The position numbers were made by a program, and so were the translations under genes. The notes beneath the pieces are model-generated. The model searched no databases. It was given only the letters and a program-made list of their open reading frames with translations, and had not been told where the DNA came from. A stretch of 64,000 nucleotides of DNA from Aerococcus urinaeequi (GTDB lineage Bacteria > Bacillota > Bacilli > Lactobacillales > Aerococcaceae): NCBI RefSeq assembly GCF_001543205.1, contig NZ_CP014162.1:1736001-1800000 (forward strand), read 5' to 3'. Of the stretch, positions 27,461 through 34,625 are shown in pieces. Each line of letters opens with the position of its first letter. Position 1 is the first letter of the stretch.

Positions 27461-29614
27461 CTATTTTTTATTTAGTCTATTTTGCAAACGTTCAAACCAA
27501 GTCATTTTACTGCGCGGGGCAGATGTTCTGGCTTGTTCGCCTTCGTTTAAAGCCTTCTGCATGAAGATTTGTTGTGAGTCTACTGGCGCTAAATCATTTT
27601 GTACATATTGGTAGGTACAGTCAGGTAATTTGTAACGCGCTTTGGTATTATCTTCTAAGTATACTTTCAAGATTTCCATGATTTCTTCATGGATATGTTC
27701 ATCTAAAATAGGGAACTCGATTTCTACACGGCGGATCATGTTACGGGTCATCATATCAGCAGATGATAAGAATAATTTCTCATCACCGTTATTGTTGAAC
27801 CAGTAGATACGGCTGTGTTCTAGGAATCGACCGACAACTGAAATGACATTGATATTTTCTGATACGCCAGGAATACCCGGTACCAGACAGCAAATACCAC
27901 GGATAATCAGATCTACTTTTACCCCAGCTTGACTCGCTTCGTATAATTTTCTGATGACATCTTTTGACGTTAGTGAATTCATTTTGGCAATAATATGACC
28001 ATTACCATTTGCTTTGTGGGCTTGAATTTCATCCTCGATATCTTCAATGTAGTTATCGCGAATCGCAAAAGGTGATACGTGTAGGTAGTGGTAGTCGGGT
28101 TGGTTAGAGTAACCACTTAGATAGTTGAAGAAGTCTGTTGCATCTTCCGCGATCCCTTCGTTAGTTGTTATGATCCCCATATCAGTATAGAAACGGGCAG
28201 TCTTATCATTGTAGTTACCAGTTCCAAGATGGACGTAACGGTGAACGCGACCATTCTTTTGTTTCACAACCATGGCAATTTTAGAGTGGGTTTTAAGGTG
28301 GGTTTTACCATAGATTACATGGCAACCAGCTTCTTCTAAGATTTTTGCCCATTGGACATTATTTTCTTCATCGAAACGTGCTTTCAATTCCACTAAAACT
28401 GTTACTTGTTTACCACGTTCAGCAGCTGTTTTTAAGGCTGAAATAATTGGTGAATTCGCCGATACTCGGTATAAAGTTTGCTTGATCGCAAGGGTATGTG
28501 GGTCATTGGCTGCATCTTGGATAAATTCGACCACTGGTTTGAATGAATCATAAGGGTGGTGTAGGAAGATATCACGTTTTTCAGCTAATTTGAATAAATT
28601 AGTGGTTTGTAATTCGCTAGGGTAAACCGGTTTAAATGGTTCATAGCGTAAGTTAGGGAAGTAGTTTTCCAAAACATCGATGGCATCCCCAAGGCCGGTT
28701 AAGTCTAGTGGACCGTTTACAAAGTAAAGGTCACGTTCTAATAGACCCAATTCTTCCAGCAGGTATTCAAGGTCTGCATGGATATATTCTTGATCATAAT
28801 TTTCTTCTTGTTGAATTTCGATACGAACGGCCATACCGTTACGTCGTTCTACTAAGTAGTCTTCAATGACTGTTAATAAATCGTCCGCGCCATCTTCTTG
28901 AATGTCTAGATCGGCATTACGGGTCACACGGAACAAGAAGCTAGATTCGATAGTATAGCCAGTAAATAAGGTTTCAATAAAGTTTGTCACAATATCTTCT
29001 AGATTAATGAAGTAGTAGTGACCATTTTCTTCGTAATGGAAGTAACGGTTCACCAACTGTGGAATTGGGACAATTGCTACTTGCTGTTCGCCTTCACGAC
29101 TTAAGTTCACAAAAATATGAATTAATTTGTTGTTTAAGCTTGGAAAAGGACGATAAGCATCAATACCAAGTGGTGTAAGCGTTGGGTAAATTTCATTGAA
29201 GAAGAATGTTTTCATTTTCTCTTGGCGACGAGTAGGCGCTTCGTTGAAACGGATAAAGTGGATATTGTGTTTTGCCACTTCTTTCTTCAATTCTTGGTAT
29301 AGGGCATATTGATATTCGTTATTTTCATGGTTCTTATCCGCGATGGCGATTAATTGCTGTTCAGGTGTCCATTGCTTTTTACTATCCAGTTCATTCACAT
29401 TTAAGTGGAATTGATCTTGTAAACCAGCAACCCGGACCATCATAAATTCATCTAGGTTAGACGTCCCAATACTTAGAAAGCTTAATCGTTCTAATAAAGG
29501 GTTTCTGTCATCAGCAGCTTCTTGTAATACACGGTAGTTAAAATTTAACCAAGAGACTTCTCGGTTTTCATAGTAATCAGGATTATCAAGATCGTATTTG
29601 ATTTGTTCAGTCAT
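27461..29614 (-). CDS. ppk1: Polyphosphate kinase 1
   Basis: 717 residues, full length. Reversibly transfers the ATP gamma-phosphate to polyphosphate. The PPK domain layout (N, head, C1, C2) is present, with KTHLKTHSKIAMVV holding the autophosphorylated His region, HRYVHLGTGNYND, and IIRGICCLVPGIPGVSENI. AAAAGGAG precedes the ATG. It lies 45 nt downstream of ppx in the same direction, so the kinase and the exopolyphosphatase are probably cotranscribed. Confidence 0.96.
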   Translation of the reverse strand: MTEQIKYDLDNPDYYENREVSWLNFNYRVLQEAADDRNPLLERLSFLSIGTSNLDEFMMVRVAGLQDQFHLNVNELDSKKQWTPEQQLIAIADKNHENNEYQYALYQELKKEVAKHNIHFIRFNEAPTRRQEKMKTFFFNEIYPTLTPLGIDAYRPFPSLNNKLIHIFVNLSREGEQQVAIVPIPQLVNRYFHYEENGHYYFINLEDIVTNFIETLFTGYTIESSFLFRVTRNADLDIQEDGADDLLTVIEDYLVERRNGMAVRIEIQQEENYDQEYIHADLEYLLEELGLLERDLYFVNGPLDLTGLGDAIDVLENYFPNLRYEPFKPVYPSELQTTNLFKLAEKRDIFLHHPYDSFKPVVEFIQDAANDPHTLAIKQTLYRVSANSPIISALKTAAERGKQVTVLVELKARFDEENNVQWAKILEEAGCHVIYGKTHLKTHSKIAMVVKQKNGRVHRYVHLGTGNYNDKTARFYTDMGIITTNEGIAEDATDFFNYLSGYSNQPDYHYLHVSPFAIRDNYIEDIEDEIQAHKANGNGHIIAKMNSLTSKDVIRKLYEASQAGVKVDLIIRGICCLVPGIPGVSENINVISVVGRFLEHSRIYWFNNNGDEKLFLSSADMMTRNMIRRVEIEFPILDEHIHEEIMEILKVYLEDNTKARYKLPDCTYQYVQNDLAPVDSQQIFMQKALNEGEQARTSAPRSKMTWFERLQNRLNKK

Positions 29615-29659
29615 TTTTGTATTCTCCTTTTCATTAAGCTACGGAGAGATTAGTAACTG

Positions 29660-31213
29660 TTATAAAATGGCCCGATATGAATTTGCATTTATAAACTCTA
29701 GGGTAATGTCTTTCCCGATTGCACGTTCTACATGTTTCTTTTGGTCCTCAGAACGGTAGACTTCGGATAATAATTCTCCTTGGTAGAAGATACGTAGAAT
29801 CAGGTTATTACCTTTCATCACGGTATCCATACTTTTCACAATATTGTTATGAGAATCATTTAGACATTCAGCAAACTTGATCAGTCCTCCAATGTGTTGA
29901 AGGGTTTCCACTTGTTTATCGTCTAGCATTTCTCCATAGGTTGTTAAATATTGGTCAAATAAAGTTTTATTTTTATATGAAGCTAAAATAGAAAGGGCTA
30001 ATCTTTCAGGATGCGAGAATCCATTTAAGTTAGAGTTAGAAAGTAAATAGAAGGTATGTTGTGATGCATTTCCTGGTTCAATCATTTCCCCAAGATTGTA
30101 CAAATATGCCCCATAATTCATTAACTCTAATTCACGATCATTCAATTTCAAATAGCCATCTTCACTTAAGGCCGCGTGTAACTGGCGAGCAATCACCATT
30201 CGTTGCGCTGAATCAGGCATTGAAAATTGGTAAATACTAGATAATCGCTCAACTGTTTGTTGGGCCACTCGATGGATGTCGAAGGCAGACCGGTATTTTT
30301 CCTCTAAATATTCATACACAATACCCTCACGCAATCCTTGTTGTGAGAACTTAAATACTGGTGAATCAACGGTTTGAATTAATTCTTGGAAAACGATTGT
30401 CGCTGGCACAATAATATCTGCTCGGTTAGAAGACAAACCTTCTAATTTGAGCATCTCTTTCATTGACAAGTCGACAAAGGTATCAAAGACTTGGTCAATT
30501 TGCTTTGGCTTCATTGTATATCCATGTAAACCAGCCATACCGTAATTTGACTGCATTTGGTGGACACGGGCAACGTTACGCGCAGAACCACCAATAGCAA
30601 AGATTGGTAGGTTTAATTTTTCAAAGAAGGGTTGTTCAGAAAAGGCTTGGCGGACAAATTTACGTGTTTCCTTGATGCTTTTAGCATCATTGAAGTCTTT
30701 CCCGTTAAAGAATTTTTCTTGTAATGATACGGCCCCAAATGGGAAAGAGAAGGCTTCAACCAATTCCTTGTCCTTAAAGACTGTGATTTCTGTTGAGCCA
30801 CCACCGATATCAATGGATACACCGTCAGAATCACTCATAGAGTGAACGACTGCAGAGAATCCGTAGTAAGCTTCCATTTCTTCTGGCACTAATTCAATGG
30901 TGACACCAGTTTTTTTCTTCACTTGATTGATGATGTCATCTTTATTTTTTGATTGTCGGATGGCTGCAGTTGCTTTTGGCAAGATGCGGTCAGCTTTTAA
31001 TATAGCCGCTTCTTTTGCAAAGGCGCCAATTATCCGGGCTAGGGTGTCAATACCATCCTGCGACATTTCGTGATCATCATTAATATATTGAAAAATCCGT
31101 GCGGGAATTTTGATGTTTTGAATTTCTCGCATGGCTAAATTATCTTCGACTTGAAAGACAACAAGGCGAATAGAGTTTGAACCTATATCAATCAAACCAA
31201 TTCGTTCTTTCAT
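29660..31213 (-). CDS. ppx: Ppx/GppA family exopolyphosphatase
   Basis: About 517 residues from the ATG at 31213, giving MKERIGLIDIGSNSIRLVVF, the usual Ppx/GppA start. The frame extends upstream but without a sensible start. AAAGGAC lies some 12 nt before the ATG. The ASKHA ATPase-type motifs IDIGSNSIRL and SIDIGGGSTEI are clear, and a C-terminal HD-like helical domain follows. It degrades polyphosphate and/or pppGpp. It forms a unit with ppk1. Confidence 0.92.
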   Translation of the reverse strand: MKERIGLIDIGSNSIRLVVFQVEDNLAMREIQNIKIPARIFQYINDDHEMSQDGIDTLARIIGAFAKEAAILKADRILPKATAAIRQSKNKDDIINQVKKKTGVTIELVPEEMEAYYGFSAVVHSMSDSDGVSIDIGGGSTEITVFKDKELVEAFSFPFGAVSLQEKFFNGKDFNDAKSIKETRKFVRQAFSEQPFFEKLNLPIFAIGGSARNVARVHQMQSNYGMAGLHGYTMKPKQIDQVFDTFVDLSMKEMLKLEGLSSNRADIIVPATIVFQELIQTVDSPVFKFSQQGLREGIVYEYLEEKYRSAFDIHRVAQQTVERLSSIYQFSMPDSAQRMVIARQLHAALSEDGYLKLNDRELELMNYGAYLYNLGEMIEPGNASQHTFYLLSNSNLNGFSHPERLALSILASYKNKTLFDQYLTTYGEMLDDKQVETLQHIGGLIKFAECLNDSHNNIVKSMDTVMKGNNLILRIFYQGELLSEVYRSEDQKKHVERAIGKDITLEFINANSYRAIL

Positions 31214-31279
31214 AACTATTGTGTCCTTTCGATTTTCATGTACTTCAGTAACAACTAAAATTAAATTTATCTTAGGCTT

Positions 31280-31308
31280 AGTATAACGCAATTTCAGCAA
31301 ATCCGAAA
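31280..31308 (-). promoter_or_regulatory. Possible promoter of ppx-ppk1
   Basis: Minus-strand -10 TATACT (complement of 31280-31285) with a poor -35 TTTCGG 17 nt upstream (complement of 31303-31308). Confidence 0.35.
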
Positions 31309-31373
31309 TAATATTTCCCGATAAGTAAAAGACTATTTCTGCAGGGAATTAGATAGGGGATTCTAGAAGAAGA

Positions 31374-31399
31374 GGGCCGTGACATCAAAGCCACAACCC
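31374..31399 (-). terminator. Terminator-like hairpin downstream of a small ORF
   Basis: On the minus strand GGGTTGTGGC pairs with GTCACGGCCC around a 6-nt loop, using two G-U wobbles beside GTG. TCTTCTTCT follows. It closes the region 31400-31602, which otherwise holds only the small ORF and two further weak hairpins (31421-31439 and about 31573-31600). Confidence 0.45.
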
Positions 31400-31445
31400 C
31401 CCCTAATTGTTATTTAACGATAGCCGTAATATCGGGCTACGAAAG

Positions 31446-31532
31446 TCAAACTCTTCCGACCTTTCCCAAAATACTCCAATTACATGACAGTAATTGTTCG
31501 GCTCTTGGGTCGGTTAAATAGTTCTTGTTCAT
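31446..31532 (-). CDS. Candidate 28-residue peptide gene
   Basis: A short frame reads MNKNYLTDPRAEQL followed by LSCNWSILGKVGRV and a TGA stop. AGGAG lies 7 nt before the ATG, which is ideal spacing, and a terminator-like hairpin lies 47-72 nt after the stop. It sits in the 389-nt gap between the HAD gene and ppx, in the same direction as both. I do not recognise the peptide. It could be a real small protein, a leader peptide, or chance. A single Cys and Trp and a basic end are visible. Confidence 0.35.
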   Translation of the reverse strand: MNKNYLTDPRAEQLLSCNWSILGKVGRV

Positions 31533-31602
31533 AAGCCAACTCCTATAAAGTCTAGTGTCTGAGTGAATGGTGACTATATAGTGATTTTACAGTCACTATA
31601 TT

Positions 31603-32481
31603 TCAGTCGTTTTCAGCCATTTTCAGTGACTGGTAAATGGCATTCGCCACGCCACCGTCGTAATTACTAGTTGTTTCATATTTAGCGTATGATTTCACTT
31701 CCGGTTCTGCATTGGCCATTGCGAACGAATAACCAGCTGCTTTTAGCATAGACACGTCATTGAAATTATCCCCAACTGCCACGACATTATTGATGTTGTA
31801 CCCATGGTCTTGGCAGTATTTTTCAATAGCCTTACCCTTAGTCCCATCAGCATGGTTGATTTCAATATTGTACTTAAATGATGAGGTGATATGGGTATCA
31901 GGATATTTATCGCCTAGTTCTGCCGCTAATGGTTTAATCGTATTTTCAGGGTCTGCATCGACAAATGTAATCTTTATAATGGCTTGACCTTCTTCAGTGA
32001 TCAAAGTTCTTAAATCATCACGATAATCGATGGTTGTTACCTCATTTGATTGAGTTGCACGCGTTCTCGCTTCTTCTAATGACATTTCCGGATTCATCTC
32101 GTGAATCAGTTCCGTAATTGCAAGAATGCGTTGCTCTAATGAAGATGAGTAGACATTTTTACTGGTCATGGCCTCCATATAAAAGCCCGCTTCATAACCC
32201 TTATCTAGAATATCAAGGGCAGTTTGGTCATCTATATCTACTTCGTATTCTACTTTTCCATTTCTGTCAAAAAGGATTGAGCCGTTCAAGCCGATAATCG
32301 GGCAACGGATACCCGCTTCATCCAATTTGACTTTAGCTTCTGTAAAATTACGGCCAGTACATACAACAAATGGAATCCCTTTATTATACGTATGCATTAT
32401 CGCATCAATATTTGCTTGTGGAATATCCATATTTTCGTCCAACAAGGTGCCATCCATATCTGAAACAATCAATTCAATCAT
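31603..32481 (-). CDS. Cof-type HAD-IIB phosphatase
   Basis: 292 residues. HAD motif I is SDMDGTLLDE at the N-terminus, motif II is in VVCTGRNF, a Cof-type cap domain fills residues 85-195 or so, and KGKAIEKYC and VGDNFNDVSML give motifs III and IV. These enzymes dephosphorylate sugar phosphates, nucleotides or PLP, and the substrate cannot be told from sequence. ATAGGAG precedes the ATG. Confidence 0.92.
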   Translation of the reverse strand: MIELIVSDMDGTLLDENMDIPQANIDAIMHTYNKGIPFVVCTGRNFTEAKVKLDEAGIRCPIIGLNGSILFDRNGKVEYEVDIDDQTALDILDKGYEAGFYMEAMTSKNVYSSSLEQRILAITELIHEMNPEMSLEEARTRATQSNEVTTIDYRDDLRTLITEEGQAIIKITFVDADPENTIKPLAAELGDKYPDTHITSSFKYNIEINHADGTKGKAIEKYCQDHGYNINNVVAVGDNFNDVSMLKAAGYSFAMANAEPEVKSYAKYETTSNYDGGVANAIYQSLKMAEND

Positions 32482-32626
32482 TTGTAAGCTCCTATCTCAA
32501 TTAAGTTAATTTCAGTTTACCACGGTCAATTTAAATTAACTAATCAAACGGTGCATGGAAAAACAGATACCAACCTAATCTAACCAGTAGTATGACTAAT
32601 CAGTAAATCACAAAAGACGTAATGCA

Positions 32627-32635
32627 TGTTATAAT
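32627..32635 (+). promoter_or_regulatory. Extended -10 promoter of ung
   Basis: TGT followed by TATAAT at 32630-32635, 36 nt before the start. Confidence 0.5.
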
Positions 32636-32671
32636 GAAAGTTGGACTATTTAGAAGAGGGGAGCGTAAAGC

Positions 32672-33352
32672 ATGACAAGATTAGGGAAGATGCCAAGTGA
32701 CTGGGCCAAAGAATTAGCGCCAGTATTAGAGTCTGAGAATTTTAAACGACTCGAAGATTTTATCATACAAGCATATGAAAAAGGCCCGGTTTACCCGGAC
32801 CCAGACAATATTTATGAAGCTTTTGCGCGCACGCCATTTAATCAAGTGAAGGTAGTTATCTTAGGACAAGATCCTTACCATCAACCTGGTCAAGCGCAGG
32901 GCTTGAGTTTTTCGGTGAATAAGGGGGTAAAAATCCCACCATCATTACGTAATATCTATAAAGAACTTGAAGCAGATTTAGCCATTACACCAGCTAGTCA
33001 TGGAGATTTAAGGGAATGGGCTGACCAGGGCGTTTTATTATTGAATGCAGTTTTGACTGTGCCAGAGTCTAGCGCTAATGCCCATAAAGGCAAAGGCTGG
33101 GAAGTTTTAACCGATGCGGCGATTAGTGCCTTAAATCAAGCGCCTGAACCCATTGTCTTTATTTTATGGGGCAATTCCGCAAAGGCCAAAGCTACTTTAA
33201 TTGATGAAAATAAACATTATATTCTAAGTTCAGTGCACCCGAGTCCCTTATCTGCCTCACGTGGCTTTTTCGGGACTCAGCCATTTTCCAAGGCAAATGA
33301 ATTGCTGGAAAAATCAGGGCGGACACCAATTGATTGGCGAGTGTCAGAATAG
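32672..33352 (+). CDS. ung: Uracil-DNA glycosylase
   Basis: Removes uracil from DNA in base-excision repair. 226 residues, normal for family 1. The catalytic water-activating loop GQDPYHQPGQAQG has Asp67, and the HPSPLSASRGFFG minor-groove loop is near residue 190. GGGGAG precedes the ATG. It converges with copY, with only 4 nt between the two stop codons and no terminator hairpin. Confidence 0.97.
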   Translation: MTRLGKMPSDWAKELAPVLESENFKRLEDFIIQAYEKGPVYPDPDNIYEAFARTPFNQVKVVILGQDPYHQPGQAQGLSFSVNKGVKIPPSLRNIYKELEADLAITPASHGDLREWADQGVLLLNAVLTVPESSANAHKGKGWEVLTDAAISALNQAPEPIVFILWGNSAKAKATLIDENKHYILSSVHPSPLSASRGFFGTQPFSKANELLEKSGRTPIDWRVSE

Positions 33353-33356
33353 GTGA

Positions 33357-33818
33357 TTAATGGGTTTCTGGATGGTGGATACATTGACCGGGCGTACAAT
33401 TACAAGTAACATGGTCAACGTAAGTGGCTTGGTCTAGGGCATTGAGGATATTATCTTTCATCTTATCGTCTAATACAGAGGCTTGAATAAGTGCAGAAAT
33501 CACCTTGTCAGCATCGGTATTACACCAACCATTTAATAGGGTCTGTGCTTGGTTTTCTAAGGCAGTGTCTTCATCGATTGCCGGGCGGTAAATAAATGAT
33601 TTACCGTTTTTAGTCGTTTCTAGCCAGTTCTTTTTAGTTAGGCGGCCTATTAAGGTCTTAATCGTTGCGGCTTTCCAATCTTTTTTGTCCTCTAACGAGG
33701 CGATAATGGTGCGGGAATTCGTTTCTTTTTGCGCCCATACGACCCGCATGACTTCCCACTCAGCAGCGGAAACATCTTGGAAATCTTGTCTTTTTTCTTG
33801 GATAATATTGCTTGTCAT
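33357..33818 (-). CDS. copY: CopY/TcrY family copper-responsive repressor
   Basis: 153 residues. The N-terminal BlaI/MecI-type winged helix (AAEWEVMRVVWAQKETNSRTI) binds DNA. The C-terminus has a metal hook reading CNCTPGQCIH, CxCx4CxH, where classical CopY has a fourth Cys instead of the His. AAGGAG precedes the ATG. A cop box lies 51-60 bp upstream. No copA or copZ adjoins it, so the regulator is separated from its usual targets or regulates elsewhere. Confidence 0.88.
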   Translation of the reverse strand: MTSNIIQEKRQDFQDVSAAEWEVMRVVWAQKETNSRTIIASLEDKKDWKAATIKTLIGRLTKKNWLETTKNGKSFIYRPAIDEDTALENQAQTLLNGWCNTDADKVISALIQASVLDDKMKDNILNALDQATYVDHVTCNCTPGQCIHHPETH

Positions 33819-33868
33819 CGCTGACTCCTTTCAGTAGTCGATATCAGATGATTGAATCAATTTTAGTT

Positions 33869-33898
33869 TACATTTGTAGATGGTTAAAAGCAAGTCAA
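33869..33898 (-). promoter_or_regulatory. copY promoter with cop box
   Basis: TACATTTGTA at 33869-33878 matches the CopY operator TACAnnTGTA. On the minus strand TTGACT (complement of 33893-33898) is a good -35 upstream of it, so the operator overlaps the spacer and -10 area. This fits autorepression. Confidence 0.7.
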
Positions 33899-34158
33899 AT
33901 GGATTTTCTGTAGTTAATTTGTAATAATAGATTTGCAAAAAAATAGACTTAAAACATTTTTTGTATAAATCATCTCATAATTTAAAATAAAATTTTCAAG
34001 CAAAAGATTTATTTGTGGGCAAAAAAGGCCCGAATAATTATTTAAGCTTCAGATGAATTGCCTTAATTGTTGGCTTAGACTGATGATTGTATTTTATAAT
34101 AGCGTCTGGATATCAGGATTGGTTTATTTTTTCCTGAAACAATACCGGTCTTAAATAG

Positions 34159-34189
34159 TTGAAATTACAGAATGAACCATATATAGTTA
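34159..34189 (+). promoter_or_regulatory. nrdI promoter overlapped by NrdR-like box 1
   Basis: TTGAAA at 34159-34164 and TATAGT at 34182-34187 are exactly 17 nt apart. An NrdR-like box at 34174-34189, with the core CCATATATAGT, covers the -10. Upstream, 33900-34158 is A+T-rich and holds no recognisable gene. Confidence 0.65.
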
Positions 34190-34203
34190 TATGTAACAGA
34201 AAT

Positions 34204-34235
34204 ACACCACTACATGTAGTGGTGTCGTTTTTTTT
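34204..34235 (+). promoter_or_regulatory. NrdR-like box 2 within a terminator-like palindrome
   Basis: Bases 34204-34225 form a perfect 22-nt palindrome whose centre (CACTACATGTAGTG) matches the strongly conserved positions of the NrdR box. Its centre is 33 bp from box 1. As RNA it can fold into a 9-bp stem with a CATG loop, and eight T residues follow at 34228-34235. It lies after the predicted transcription start. Confidence 0.6.
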
Positions 34236-34253
34236 GAATAGGAGGAATGTGAT

Positions 34254-34625
34254 GTGAAAATTGTGTACATGTCTCTAACCGGACAGACACACAAGTTTGT
34301 AAATAAACTTGAAATGGATAGCCTGAGAATTACAATGGATAATGCTTTTCAAGAAATTAACGAACCCTATATCGTGATTGCTCCAACTTATGATATTGAA
34401 GTGACCGAAATACTAAATGATTTTATTGAAACTGGCCAAAATCTAACGTATTTAAAAGGCGTTTGTGGTTCAGGGAATTTAAATTTCAATGAACTCTATT
34501 GTTTTACTGCAAAAGATCTAGCAGAAGCGTATAATGTGCCTTTGCTGTTAACTTTTGAATTCCAGGGAAATGTGAACGACGTTACAATTATGAAAGAAAA
34601 GGTGAATGAAATTGGACCAACCTAA
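34254..34625 (+). CDS. nrdI: Ribonucleotide reductase flavodoxin NrdI
   Basis: 123 residues. NrdI supplies superoxide or peroxide to assemble the Mn-tyrosyl radical of class Ib NrdF. It starts with GTG at 34254, preceded by AGGAGG (an ATG at 34252 runs at once into a stop). The flavin-binding loop MSLTGQTHKFV and the GSGNLNFNELYC segment fit the family. It overlaps nrdE by 20 nt. Confidence 0.93.
   Translation: MKIVYMSLTGQTHKFVNKLEMDSLRITMDNAFQEINEPYIVIAPTYDIEVTEILNDFIETGQNLTYLKGVCGSGNLNFNELYCFTAKDLAEAYNVPLLLTFEFQGNVNDVTIMKEKVNEIGPT

Noticed and set aside
27384-27614. A 76-codon plus-strand frame over the ppk end
   Set aside because: Mostly antisense to ppk1, no ribosome site, and it spans an inverted repeat.
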